Shown one piece after another: positions 24,764-34,063 of a stretch of DNA of 64,000 nt. A program made the position numbers and the translations under genes. Positions within the stretch are counted from its first letter, which is position 1. Every line of letters starts with the position of its first letter. Under the pieces are notes generated by a model. It was not told the origin of the DNA and ran no database searches. It saw only the letters and a list, made by a program, of their open reading frames with translations. The DNA comes from Rhizobium pisi (GTDB taxonomy: Bacteria; Pseudomonadota; Alphaproteobacteria; Rhizobiales; Rhizobiaceae). The stretch covers positions 26,794 through 90,793 of the forward strand of contig NZ_RJJT01000025.1 in the NCBI RefSeq assembly GCF_003938655.1. The letters run 5' to 3'.

Positions 24764-25720
24764 TTACGATGCTGCCTTGATGAAAGTCATCACGTCAGCA
24801 TTGAACTTTTCAGCCTGCGTCTGAGCCAGACCGTGAGGCGCACCCGGATAGACCTTGAGTGTCGCATTCTTGACGATCTTTGCGCTCTTGAGGCCAGCTG
24901 CGGCGATCGGCACGATCTGATCGTCGTCCCCATGAATGATGAGGGTCGGCTTGTCGATTTTCCTGAGATCGTCCGTGTAGTCGACCTCCGAAAATTCGCG
25001 AATGCAATCGTATTCGCCCTTGATTCCGCCTTCCATTCCCATCAGCCAGAAGGTTTCACGGAGGCCTTCGTTGACCTTGGCGCCCTCGCGATTGAAGCCA
25101 TAGAAAGGGATCGTCAGATCCTTGTAGAACTGCGAGCGATCGGTCGCAGTGCCCTTTCGGATGCCGTCGAAGGCTTCAATGGGAGTGCCTTCGGGATTGG
25201 CATCGGTTTTGAGCATGAGGGGCGGGACTGCGCCGACCAGCACCACTTTTGAAACTCGCTTCGTGCCGTGGCGGCCAATGTAATGTGCGACTTCGCCGCC
25301 ACCGGTGGAGTGGCCGATCATGACCAAATCCTTCAGATCGAGATGCTCGATGACCTCAGCGAGGTCGTCGGCATACTGATCCATATTGTTACCGGTCCAG
25401 GGCTGATCAGATTTTCCATGGCCACGACGGTCGTGAGCAATGACTCGGAAGCCATTCATGCCGAAATACAGCATCTGTGCGTCCCAGGCGTCACTCGAAA
25501 GTGGCCAGCCGTGCGAGAAAAGAATCGGCTGCCCCTTGCCCCAATCCTTGTAAGCGATTTTGGTACCGTCTTTCGTCGTGACAAAGTTCATGTACTGGTT
25601 TCCTTGTTTTGTTTTGACTGCAGCTTGAGTCTCGTGCGGCATGCCGACTGCAAATGAAGCGGTTACGGCGGCACCGGCCAGCAGCGTATGGCGGCGGCTG
25701 ATGAGAAATTCATTGGACAT
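24764..25720 (-). CDS. Exported alpha/beta hydrolase (non-haem haloperoxidase-like)
   Basis: A 318-residue hydrolase with a Tat-like leader (ISRRHTLLAGAAVTASFAVG) and cleavage near TQAA. Triad: Ser in GHSTGGGE, Asp in HGDDDQIVP, His in GAPHGLAQTQ; HGWPLSSDAWD gives the oxyanion loop. This matches cofactor-free chloroperoxidases/perhydrolases. The open frame extends upstream to 25855, but ATG at 25720 follows GAGAGGAACGAAA and begins the signal peptide. It lies 35 bp after the AraC-family gene. Export fits the periplasmic molybdenum enzyme in the same operon. Confidence 0.9.
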   Translation of the reverse strand: MSNEFLISRRHTLLAGAAVTASFAVGMPHETQAAVKTKQGNQYMNFVTTKDGTKIAYKDWGKGQPILFSHGWPLSSDAWDAQMLYFGMNGFRVIAHDRRGHGKSDQPWTGNNMDQYADDLAEVIEHLDLKDLVMIGHSTGGGEVAHYIGRHGTKRVSKVVLVGAVPPLMLKTDANPEGTPIEAFDGIRKGTATDRSQFYKDLTIPFYGFNREGAKVNEGLRETFWLMGMEGGIKGEYDCIREFSEVDYTDDLRKIDKPTLIIHGDDDQIVPIAAAGLKSAKIVKNATLKVYPGAPHGLAQTQAEKFNADVMTFIKAAS

Positions 25721-25755
25721 TTTCGTTCCTCTCGTCAGGAGATAAGCGCCTCTAA

Positions 25756-26325
25756 TCAGGCGTTTGCGGATGCGTGTACGTCTGCCGAGCCAAGGCGACG
25801 CCACGAAGCCGGAGTGTGTTGAGTGGTGCACTTGCCAGCGCTCAGGCGCCGCCATTTGAGCGGGGTGACACCAACCAGACGCTTGAACACCTTCGAGAGA
25901 TGCGCTTGGTCACTCAGACCACACGCCTGGGCGATTTGGCTCAGCGGCTCATCGGTCGAAGAAATGAGATATTTCGCGGCATCAACGCGGCGGCTCAAAA
26001 CGTAGTCGTAGGGCGAGCGGCCGAAGGAGACCTTGAAACCCTTCGAGAACCGGCTCGCGCTCAAGCGGACTTGGTCGCCCAGCTCCTGGACACGGATGCA
26101 GCCATCGATGTTCTCATCGATATAGCGGACTACCTTGTTCTTCTGCCAATCGGAAAGGCCCGCAACGGTCTTGTGGGAATTCCGGCGGGGGCCGTGCGCC
26201 ATGTCAGCGAGCCGAACACGACTTTCTGGACGGAGATCGATTGCGGTGTCCTGAGGTCCGAGACCCCAGACGCGTTCACCGCCCGGGCCTACGAGGAATG
26301 GTATGAATGAAACCGTTCGTGTCAT
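25756..26325 (-). CDS. AraC-family transcriptional regulator
   Basis: A 189-residue regulator whose C-terminal half is the two-helix-turn-helix AraC domain (VQELGDQVRLSASRFSKGFK, then LSQIAQACGLSDQAHLSKVF and the GVTPLKWRR end). The first 70 residues are too short for a cupin sensing domain and contain no recognised one. ATG at 26325 follows AAAGGACACTGCC. It leads the long leftward gene set of the molybdenum hydroxylase, and a triple-repeat operator lies 58 bp upstream of its start. It probably controls its own operon. Confidence 0.87.
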   Translation of the reverse strand: MTRTVSFIPFLVGPGGERVWGLGPQDTAIDLRPESRVRLADMAHGPRRNSHKTVAGLSDWQKNKVVRYIDENIDGCIRVQELGDQVRLSASRFSKGFKVSFGRSPYDYVLSRRVDAAKYLISSTDEPLSQIAQACGLSDQAHLSKVFKRLVGVTPLKWRRLSAGKCTTQHTPASWRRLGSADVHASANA

Positions 26326-26382
26326 GGCAGTGTCCTTTCTGCTTCGATGGCTGAAAGGTAGCTGCAGGCTGCCCCGTAACAC

Positions 26383-26411
26383 GAGCTAAGCGATGTTAAG
26401 AGATGTTAGGG
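26383..26411 (+). promoter_or_regulatory. Triple TAAG-repeat operator, copy B (upstream of AraC operon)
   Basis: Three TA(A/G)G blocks lie exactly 10 bp apart (TA at 26387, 26397, 26407), starting GAGCTAAG and ending TGTTAGGG. 19 of 29 positions are identical in the copies at 31267 and 40974. The GAG end faces the AraC gene, 58 bp away. TTAACG follows at 26414. The spacing of one DNA turn suggests cooperative binding of a winged-helix or AraC-type protein. Confidence 0.7.
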
Positions 26412-26566
26412 CGTTAACGACCCGGAGCGCGTTCCGTTAACAAGTCCGATTCGTGATCGCGGTAGCCCGCTACTTGAAGGTCCGCGTGGGCGCCCGATGG
26501 TACAATAATCAGTTCCAGGGCGAGCCTATATGTGAAGCTAGGCGGATAGGGAGCTTCAAGCACCAA

Positions 26567-27355
26567 ATGCAACAGGATGACGTCACTTTGGATGGACGGA
26601 CTGATAGTCTTCGGCCCCTGGCTGGACAAGTAGCGCTTTTAACCCGAGCGGATGAAGGGGTCGGCATGGCCACTGCTGCCGCGCTAGCTCAGTGCGGCGC
26701 CAATCTGGCATTGACGCTTATTGACACGGAGGTTGAGTCTGCTTCGCTGGACGAACTCCGCCGCATTGGCTGTAAAGTCGTGGTGTTTAGAGCACCCACG
26801 GATTGTAGTTCGACACAGCATACCCAGCTGGTTCGACAGGTTATCGCGGAATTTGGCAAGATTGACGTCTTGGTCGCTAACTCTGAGTATCGTGTTCAAT
26901 GGCAAGTTGACGACGATGACCTCGATGAGGACCAGGTTGAGCTGCAATATTCTATGAACGTCAAATCTAACATCGCGCTGATTCGAGCAGTGATACGGGT
27001 CATGACCAGTGGTGGGCGCGTTATTGCCCTTGGTTCTAGCCTCGCGGATCGTGTCGGAACCCCGGGCCTTGCCGATTTTGCGGCAACTCGTGCCGCGTTG
27101 GCCGCCTTCTGCAAGGGCGCGGCGCATGATCTGGGACCACGCGGAATCTCGATTAACGTCGTCCAGATGGGCGCCATCGCTTTCGACGCCGTTGCAGTTT
27201 CACCGGACATCATCGAATCCGAACGTGCTTCAACTGCCCTCAAGAGGCTTGGAACGCCATCGGAAGTGGCAAGTGCAATCACATTTCTTGCTGGGCCGAG
27301 CGCCTCTTTCATCACAGGCAGCGTGTTGAACGTCGACGGTGGGTATAACGCATAG
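26567..27355 (+). CDS. Short-chain dehydrogenase homologue lacking catalytic Tyr/Lys
   Basis: A 262-residue SDR-fold protein: Rossmann start GQVALLTRADEGVGMATA, and the C-terminal LGTPSEVASAITFLAG plus SFITGSVLNVDGGYNA are typical. The catalytic YxxxK is replaced by FAATR (Tyr to Phe, Lys to Arg) after ALGSSLADR, and the structural NNAG becomes NSE. It therefore should not reduce carbonyls by the classic mechanism; it may bind a ligand or partner. The frame opens at GTG 26453, but ATG at 26567 begins the domain. It lies between the AraC operon (divergent) and STAND regulator 2 (same strand, 182 bp on). Confidence 0.75.
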   Translation: MQQDDVTLDGRTDSLRPLAGQVALLTRADEGVGMATAAALAQCGANLALTLIDTEVESASLDELRRIGCKVVVFRAPTDCSSTQHTQLVRQVIAEFGKIDVLVANSEYRVQWQVDDDDLDEDQVELQYSMNVKSNIALIRAVIRVMTSGGRVIALGSSLADRVGTPGLADFAATRAALAAFCKGAAHDLGPRGISINVVQMGAIAFDAVAVSPDIIESERASTALKRLGTPSEVASAITFLAGPSASFITGSVLNVDGGYNA

Positions 27356-27408
27356 CCCGCTTGTTCACGCAGAGGTTCGTTGAACCCATGAACCAGTTGG
27401 TTTATAGG

Positions 27409-27429
27409 CCATTCTAATATCAAGAATGG
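27409..27429. promoter_or_regulatory. 7-bp inverted repeat upstream of STAND regulator 2
   Basis: CCATTCT and AGAATGG flank the 7-nt AATATCA, 109 bp upstream of the regulator start. Other short palindromes (GGTTC-GTT-GAACC; AACCA-GT-TGGTT) lie just before it. It is an operator candidate only. Confidence 0.3.
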
Positions 27430-27537
27430 GCTGAGCATGAGAGTGGCATCCTTACAAGCGTTGGACCTTTCAGCTTCAGCAGCGGGTGAAAACGACCGCG
27501 TTTTGTTAGTTTCTTGGCCGACCAGGTCCAGCGACTC

Positions 27538-30294
27538 ATGACTGTACTAAGATTTGGTCGTTTCGAACTCGATATTGCTCATCGTAGCCTCTCCGAGTCG
27601 GGAAAAATCCTTCACCTTGGCGGGCGTGCTTTCGACATTTTGGCCGTTTTAGTTGCACGAGCTGGGCAGATCATCAGTAAAGATGAACTGATTAGAGCCG
27701 TTTGGACGTCCACGACCGTCGACGAAGGCGCTCTGCGCGTCCATATGGTGACGCTCCGAAAGTTGTTGGGGGATAGAGAGGCCGGGCGGTATATCGAAAA
27801 TATCCCTGGACGTGGCTACGCCTTTGTCATGCCGGTCCAATCTGTTGAAGACGGCGAGAGCAGCAGCAATGTGCAGCCGGTTGCGATCCCAAAAGCAAAC
27901 ATCTCAAGCAATCTACCTCGTCTCGCTGGACGATTGATCGGCCGGGAGACTTTCGTTGAGGAGACCGCACGACTTCTGGCCTCTAGCCGCCTGGTCACGA
28001 TCGCTGGTGCTGGAGGAATTGGAAAAACATCCGTGGCTCTCGCTATTGGCGAGATCCTGAGCGAGTCGCGGCCGGTGCTGTTTGTAGATCTTGCTGCGCT
28101 CACCGACGGGCGGCTCATCATGCCGACACTTGCTTCGCTGCTTGGAGTCACAGTGTTTTCGGACGACGCCGAGCCCGCCGTGTTGCGGGCATTGGAAGAT
28201 AGCAATGTTCTGCTTGTTTTCGACAACTGCGAGCACCTTATTCTCGAGGCCGCGTCTTCGACCGAAGACATTCTGACTGCCACGCCTAACGTATCGATCC
28301 TGGCTACCAGCCGTGAACCCCTGCGCGTTTCAGGCGAGAGGATCCGGCAACTGCCTTCGCTGGTCATTCCGCCGGAGGACGCCACCAACGCTGATTGGTC
28401 CTCGTTTTCAGCGATGGAACTCTTTATCGACAGGATGATGCTTTCATCTGACGTTGAAAGTTTTGATCGGCCTGAGGATTTTGAAACCGCTGCGTCAATC
28501 GTCAGGCGGCTTGATGGAATTCCGCTGGCGATCGAATTTGCAGCCTCTCGCGTCGCTCACCTGGGGCTTGCCAATCTTGCCAACTCCCTGGATGACCCGC
28601 TGACCGTGTTGCGACGGGGGCGCCGTACCGCCCCACCCCGCCAACAGACCCTGCGAGCCACGTTGGACTGGAGCTTCGATAGCCTGACGCCCACCGAGAA
28701 ATCGCTTTTCGAATACGTTGCCGTGTTTGCTGGTTCATTCTCGTCGGATGCGGCTCTCTCTGTTAGCGGCGGCCGTCTCTCCGAGGACGACTTCTACGAG
28801 GCTTTCGACGGTCTGTTCCTGAAGTCATTCCTATCCGTGAGCGCCGGAGACGGAAGCTATCGACTTCTCGAAACGACCAGGCGTTATGGTCTTGAGAAGC
28901 TGGAGAAGAGTGGTCAGTCCGATGCGATCAGAGCCGCACACGCTGTCTATTGTGAAAAGGAGCTGCAAAGCGCGGAAGCCGATTGGAAGGTTCTGGCCAC
29001 TCCGCAGTGGATGCGACGCTACTCATCTCTGATCAATGACGTCCGAGCTGCGATACAGTGGAGCGTCGACCATGAACGCGACGCGGATTTCGCGATACGT
29101 CTCTCGGCGAGGTCAACGGTTCTGTGGGCGCAACTCGGCCTCATGAACGAACAAACGAAGGTAGTCGAGCAAGCCTTGGCCAGACTTCCAGGTTCGAAGC
29201 ACGTAGGGACACGCATCGAACTGGAGCTTCGGATATCGAGGGGTGGAGCGTTATTCCACGTTCGGGGCTTCCCTGCCGACCCTGAAGCCTTGGCGGAATT
29301 CGATCGCAGTGCCGAGATCGCGGAAGCGCTGGGCGACACGTCCACGTTCATCAGAGCTACGGCTGGCCGAGCCTCCATATGGGTTTCAAACGCGCGATAC
29401 GCTGAAGCTATCGATATGGCGCTCAAACTTGGAATTCGGTTTCCCGAGATGTCACTCGGATCTTTCAGCCGGATGCTTGAGCACGGATACTTCTTCCATG
29501 GCAACCTCAAGTTAGCCTCTGATCATGTAGAAGGATCTCTTCGGGATGCTGAAGGGTCTCTGCGACGGACCCTAAACGATGGTGTCGGTTTCGATCAGCG
29601 CATCATTTCCCGAGCAGTGCTGATTTTCGTGAAATTCTTGCAGGGTGACACCTCTGAAGCATTCAGAGAACTCGACTCCGCCATGGAAGAGGCCCGTGCT
29701 CTCGATTATTCGATATCAACGTGTTTGCTCTTGTTTTTGACGGCATCGCCGATCGCTTTCTTGTCTGGCGATCACAAGCGAGCGGGTGAGTATCTAGATA
29801 TCGCGGAGACACTCACCAAAAAGCATGCCCTCCACAGATGGTCGCTGTGGGTGGCCGCCTATCGTTCCCTTATCTCTGATGGCATTCAACGACCAGAAAC
29901 CGAAGAAATTTTCCATTCGGCAGTCGGAATGAGGTTAGAATACCTGCTCGTCCTGGCAGGCGTTCGTGCGCCGTTAGAGGCCCTGGATCGCGGCATAAAA
30001 GGAGAAGGCGGCTGGTGCCGTCCCGAACTACTGCGGATAAAAGCCAAGGTATTAAACGAGTCCGACCCACTTCAAGCCCAGTCGCTGATCAAAGCTGCCC
30101 TGGATGAAGCGCGGCGGATGGAAGCCCCCTTCTGGGAATTGAGGGCGGCCAACACAGCCTATGAACTGGCGGGACCTGATCAGGAGATCACGGCGCGTGC
30201 AAAGATCAAGAGCACTCTCGATAGAGTCGATGGAGCCTATTTGACCGCAGATATTGCAAAGGCACGGGAGATTCTCGACGTGGGTGATCTCTGA
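27538..30294 (+). CDS. Winged-helix STAND ATPase transcriptional regulator (paralogue 2)
   Basis: A 918-residue protein with the same order as the regulator at 1768: OmpR-type winged helix (GRAFDILAVLVARAGQIISK; DEGALRVHMVTLRK; PGRGYAF), ATPase with Walker A GAGGIGKT, Walker B LLVFDNCEH and sensor ATSREPLR, the LRRGRRTAPPRQQTLRA motif, then about 450 residues of helical repeats. The two are close paralogues over their whole length. ATG at 27538 is preferred to TTG at 27514 because it starts the domain, though the ribosome-binding site is weak. It follows the SDR pseudoenzyme and faces the SDR gene at 30333; these may be its targets or partners. Confidence 0.85.
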   Translation: MTVLRFGRFELDIAHRSLSESGKILHLGGRAFDILAVLVARAGQIISKDELIRAVWTSTTVDEGALRVHMVTLRKLLGDREAGRYIENIPGRGYAFVMPVQSVEDGESSSNVQPVAIPKANISSNLPRLAGRLIGRETFVEETARLLASSRLVTIAGAGGIGKTSVALAIGEILSESRPVLFVDLAALTDGRLIMPTLASLLGVTVFSDDAEPAVLRALEDSNVLLVFDNCEHLILEAASSTEDILTATPNVSILATSREPLRVSGERIRQLPSLVIPPEDATNADWSSFSAMELFIDRMMLSSDVESFDRPEDFETAASIVRRLDGIPLAIEFAASRVAHLGLANLANSLDDPLTVLRRGRRTAPPRQQTLRATLDWSFDSLTPTEKSLFEYVAVFAGSFSSDAALSVSGGRLSEDDFYEAFDGLFLKSFLSVSAGDGSYRLLETTRRYGLEKLEKSGQSDAIRAAHAVYCEKELQSAEADWKVLATPQWMRRYSSLINDVRAAIQWSVDHERDADFAIRLSARSTVLWAQLGLMNEQTKVVEQALARLPGSKHVGTRIELELRISRGGALFHVRGFPADPEALAEFDRSAEIAEALGDTSTFIRATAGRASIWVSNARYAEAIDMALKLGIRFPEMSLGSFSRMLEHGYFFHGNLKLASDHVEGSLRDAEGSLRRTLNDGVGFDQRIISRAVLIFVKFLQGDTSEAFRELDSAMEEARALDYSISTCLLLFLTASPIAFLSGDHKRAGEYLDIAETLTKKHALHRWSLWVAAYRSLISDGIQRPETEEIFHSAVGMRLEYLLVLAGVRAPLEALDRGIKGEGGWCRPELLRIKAKVLNESDPLQAQSLIKAALDEARRMEAPFWELRAANTAYELAGPDQEITARAKIKSTLDRVDGAYLTADIAKAREILDVGDL

Positions 30295-30332
30295 CGGACG
30301 GGACGACCGCCCGCCAGAAAAAGACGATCAAC

Positions 30333-31091
30333 TTAGCGAGGAATCGGATTGTCGATCAGGCTTTGGTTGAACTGCGTGAAGAAAACGTGTTCGCCGGAAC
30401 CGGGGTTGTCGCGCAGCGGTTTGACGATGTCGACCACAATTTCAGGCGAGTCGCTCGCAAGCTTTGTCATGGTCTCCTTGACGAAAGCTTCCAGCGGCAT
30501 CGCCCGAGGATCGCCACTCTTCTTGATCAGATCGGTATCAACCCAGGGCGGAGCGATCTCCTGCACCGAAACAGACGTCTCGCGAAGGGCGAAGCGCAGC
30601 GACAGCGAATACGAGTGCAATGCTGCTTTCGTGGAAGAGTAAACGGCATTGTAGGCGATCGGCACGTAGGCGAGCACCGACGTGTTGTTGATGATCACGG
30701 CGTCTGCCTTGGTCTTGAGATGCTCGATTAGTGCAGACGTCATCCGGATCGGACCGAGAAGGTTGGTGTTTACGATGCTTTGGAGACCTGTCTCATCGAT
30801 CGGACGCGCGGCGTCATCAAACGGCATGATGCCAGCATTGTTGACCAGGACGTTGAGGCCTGGGTAGTCCGCAATAATGCGCTTTGTCACCGAGTTGATG
30901 CTTTCGACATCGGTTATGTCCAGCTCGTAAGCCGCCATCCCAGGATTGGCGTTGATGACGTCATCGAGATATGACTTTCGGCGCCCTGAAATGATCACTT
31001 GGTTCCCGAGCTTGTGGAAGGCTTCAGCGAGCCCGCGACCGATGCCGGAACCGCCGCCAGTGATCAAAATGGTGTTTCCCTTAAGGTTCAT
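30333..31091 (-). CDS. Short-chain dehydrogenase/reductase (DltE-like)
   Basis: A 252-residue classic SDR: TILITGGGSGIGRGLAEAF (cofactor loop), NVLVNNAGIMPF, Ser in NNTSVLAYVP and YSSTK as the YxxxK catalytic pair. GRRKSYL after strand 2 suggests NADP(H) preference. PPWVDTDLIKK is typical of the DltE-type group. ATG follows CAGGGAGAATAGCA. A triple-repeat operator lies 176 bp upstream. In contrast to the SDR-like protein at 26567, all catalytic residues are present. Substrate unknown. Confidence 0.9.
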   Translation of the reverse strand: MNLKGNTILITGGGSGIGRGLAEAFHKLGNQVIISGRRKSYLDDVINANPGMAAYELDITDVESINSVTKRIIADYPGLNVLVNNAGIMPFDDAARPIDETGLQSIVNTNLLGPIRMTSALIEHLKTKADAVIINNTSVLAYVPIAYNAVYSSTKAALHSYSLSLRFALRETSVSVQEIAPPWVDTDLIKKSGDPRAMPLEAFVKETMTKLASDSPEIVVDIVKPLRDNPGSGEHVFFTQFNQSLIDNPIPR

Positions 31092-31266
31092 TGCTATTCT
31101 CCCTGGAATAATTGAGCGATGCCGCCCGGCCCTATTCAGGACCGGCGCAGCGTTGGATCGACCAGTCTGGCGGAGAAAAGGCGCTTGGGTCTGCTGGCCC
31201 GTGCGCCGTCGCTGCAATCCGTGTTGGCTCGACAACATCAAGATCGAGCAACGGGGGAGAAATTGC

Positions 31267-31295
31267 GAGTTAAGGCTTGCTAAGAGTTATTAGGG
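31267..31295 (+). promoter_or_regulatory. Triple TAAG-repeat operator, copy A (upstream of SDR gene)
   Basis: GAGTTAAGG begins the site and TATTAGGG ends it; TA steps fall at 31271, 31281 and 31291, exactly 10 bp apart. It lies in the gap between the end of the MFS-kinase gene and the SDR gene, with the GAG end facing the SDR. TTAACG follows at 31299. See copies at 26383 and 40974. Confidence 0.7.
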
Positions 31296-31305
31296 TCCTT
31301 AACGC

Positions 31306-33852
31306 CTATTGAGCGGGAATATGCACAATTTCGGAAACCGCTGCAGGGTCGCCTGAAGGCGCGATTGGAAGGACGATTTCGAATATCGCGCCGCCTTCGC
31401 CGTGGTTCCTAGCAGACAACGACCCACCATGGGCTTCAACGATCGTCTTGCAGATTGCGAGGCCCATCCCCATTCCATCACCCTTCGTTGTGAAGAATGG
31501 AGTGAACACCTTCGCAATATTAGCTTCATCTATGCCTGTGCCGTGATCCCTTACCGATAGCTTTAAAAACTCTGAGCCATCGCAATGAATTTGCAGCGTG
31601 ATCTCGCGCGAGGCGTCAGGCACATCCTTCATTGCATGAAGGCCGTTCGTGATCAGATTTGCGATGACCTGCTGCAGCTCAACCTTATCGGCGACCACGG
31701 CGCCGCTCCTCGCGAAATCAATCCGAACCGTCGTCGCGCTGCTGGTCGTCTCCCTCTCCAGTAAGCTCACGACATCCACGACGAGTTCGCCCAGATCCAG
31801 GGTCTCAGGCCGCTTGCCACCACCCTTCAGCCTCTCGCGGGTTCTCTGGATAATCTGGCTAGCCCTGACGCTGTGTTCGACAGCTCTTTCCGCGGCCTTG
31901 GTCGCGGCCGCCAGATCGGGCGGGTTCGTTTGAAGCCACCGAACGCACGCTTGGGCAAACATGACAACCGCACCGATCGGCTGATTGACCTCATGAGCAA
32001 TCGATGCCGAAATTGCGCCGACAGTTGCAACACGGCTCGCGCGTGCGAGTTCGGCTTGAGCAACCAGCAATGCTTCCCTCGCCTGTTCGCGTTGGGTCAC
32101 GTCGATCATGGCGCAGGCGACACGGTCATAGGCCGCGGCATCATCTGGGAAAGCGATATAGAAAACCACGATCACTTCACGCCCGTCGAGGCGCAAAAGC
32201 TTGGTTTCGATCTCCAGATTATGAACCTGGTTCGACATCGCCGTAACGATTGAAACAGCGAGATCATTGCGAGGCGGTAGGAAACGGTCAATTGATCCCA
32301 GAACGTCGCCACGGGACGCGCAGCCCAGTAGCGGGACCGTTGCTTCATTGACGTCAGCAAAGCGTATCAGCTGTGCGCATTCATTGCCAAAGCCAGGATC
32401 CGACGCAAGAAGTGCAGAGATATCGAGCCTATCGTTGCGCATTTTTTCGATGCGTTGATATAGTTCGGCGAGATCAACCTCACATAGTGAGACGTGCGAC
32501 TGTTCAAAGATCGAACGGTAGCGCTTTTCACTCTGCGCTAGCGCACCGAGCGTACGGCGCCTTGCGCTGGCATCGAACGCGACCCAACTCATTCCGCCGG
32601 TGATGGCGAGATAGAACCCAACGGCCACGAGACCGCTGTAATCCGCGAGCGCCTGGGCCGCCACCGGCGAGAAAGCACCGCCGATAATACCCCCAATGTT
32701 AAAGGCGATGGACGTTCCAGTGTACCGAACCCGGGCAGGAAAGAGCCCCGGAAGCCAAGCTCCCAACGGTCCGTTTACGAAGCCCATCGAGAACAGCGAA
32801 AACGCAAGGAACAGGAAAATGACGAAAAGCGATCCGCTGCCCAGCATTGGAGCCAAGGCAATACCCGAAACAATAGTTCCGAAGCAGCCGTAGATAAGAA
32901 CACGCTCAGGCTCCATGCGATCTGAAAGCCAACAAGCAAGGACGATGGCGGCGGCCATGAAACCGATCGCGCCTAGCTCGACCATCAGGAAGGTTGGTCG
33001 AGAGTAGCCGAGCGTCGATGTTCCGTAGCCAAGCGCGAATGCTGTTACGGTGTAATATAGCGAAAAGCATGCGACCACGCCGAAAACGCCAGCAACGACG
33101 GCGCCCATGTGGTCGCGAAGGACCTCGAACAATGGCACGTTTGCTGGCTGCGCCTCAGCCATTGCCTCCTGGAATTCCGGCGTCTCTACTAGATTGAACC
33201 GGACCCAAAGCCCCATTCCGACCAGAGGAGCACTTGCAAGGAAGGGTACTCGCCACCCCCAGTCGACAAACTGCTCCGGTGATAGAGCGAGCGTTAGGCA
33301 CAGAAACAAACCATTGGCGAGAACGAAGCCGATCGGCGCACCGAGCGGCGCAAACATGGCGAAACGAGCTTTCCAACCAGGCGGCGCGTTCTCCAGCGCG
33401 AGCAAAACAGCGCCAGTCCACTCGCCGCCGAGTGCCAAGCCCTGTCCGAATCGAAGCATGCACAAAAGAAGAGGAGCCAGCCAGCCAACCACAGCGTAAG
33501 TCGGCAGCAGGCCGATTGCCGCTGTGGAGATCCCCATCATGAGTAGCGATGCCATCAAGGTAGTCTTGCGGCCAACCCGATCGCCGAAATGTCCGAAAAC
33601 AGCTCCACCGACCGGGCGGGCAATAAAGGCGATGCCGAAGCTCGCATAAGCGCCTATTAGCTCCAAAGAGCTGACCGAAGCTGGAAAAAACAGCGGACCG
33701 AAAATCAAGCTGGCAGCCGTGGCGTATATGTAGAAGTCGTAAAATTCGACAGAAGTCCCGATGAGGCTGGATAACAGGACCCGAACCGTCATTGGCCGGT
33801 CAATGCTCGGACGAAAACTCCTTGCGGGCGTCAAAATCGCGCTATCGATCAT
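31306..33852 (-). CDS. MFS (MHS-family) transporter fused to a sensor histidine kinase
   Basis: An 848-residue fusion. Residues 1-430 are a 12-segment metabolite:H+ symporter-type MFS protein (SLIGTSVEFYDFYIYATAA; FGHFGDRVGRKTTL; FGQGLALGGEW). Then come a PAS-like domain (QSEKRYRSIFEQSHVSLCEV to VTQREQ), a HisKA helix with the phospho-acceptor His in IAHEVNQPIGA, and a HATPase domain (LITNGLHAM; DHGTGID; FTTKGDGMGMGLAICK). The kinase half is paralogous to that at 47510. The transporter may act as the sensor (a transceptor). TTG at 33885 is less likely than ATG at 33852. The FixJ-type regulator is divergent, 211 bp away. Confidence 0.88.
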   Translation of the reverse strand: MIDSAILTPARSFRPSIDRPMTVRVLLSSLIGTSVEFYDFYIYATAASLIFGPLFFPASVSSLELIGAYASFGIAFIARPVGGAVFGHFGDRVGRKTTLMASLLMMGISTAAIGLLPTYAVVGWLAPLLLCMLRFGQGLALGGEWTGAVLLALENAPPGWKARFAMFAPLGAPIGFVLANGLFLCLTLALSPEQFVDWGWRVPFLASAPLVGMGLWVRFNLVETPEFQEAMAEAQPANVPLFEVLRDHMGAVVAGVFGVVACFSLYYTVTAFALGYGTSTLGYSRPTFLMVELGAIGFMAAAIVLACWLSDRMEPERVLIYGCFGTIVSGIALAPMLGSGSLFVIFLFLAFSLFSMGFVNGPLGAWLPGLFPARVRYTGTSIAFNIGGIIGGAFSPVAAQALADYSGLVAVGFYLAITGGMSWVAFDASARRRTLGALAQSEKRYRSIFEQSHVSLCEVDLAELYQRIEKMRNDRLDISALLASDPGFGNECAQLIRFADVNEATVPLLGCASRGDVLGSIDRFLPPRNDLAVSIVTAMSNQVHNLEIETKLLRLDGREVIVVFYIAFPDDAAAYDRVACAMIDVTQREQAREALLVAQAELARASRVATVGAISASIAHEVNQPIGAVVMFAQACVRWLQTNPPDLAAATKAAERAVEHSVRASQIIQRTRERLKGGGKRPETLDLGELVVDVVSLLERETTSSATTVRIDFARSGAVVADKVELQQVIANLITNGLHAMKDVPDASREITLQIHCDGSEFLKLSVRDHGTGIDEANIAKVFTPFFTTKGDGMGMGLAICKTIVEAHGGSLSARNHGEGGAIFEIVLPIAPSGDPAAVSEIVHIPAQ

Positions 33853-34063
33853 AAAACTGTAAGCCGTCCCTGGAGTTGTCGCCAAAATGCGTCACTCGCT
33901 CCCGTAGGCTTACGATTTTTCGTAGTCAATGTTGGACCCTCAAAACCGACACCAATGGATAGGGTTGGCTCGCTACGGTCAGCGACGCATTCATATTGAC
34001 GGGTTCGATCCGCAAAAGCTATGTGTCGAGTTGGACACGAAATGCTTCTAAAGGGTTTAACCA

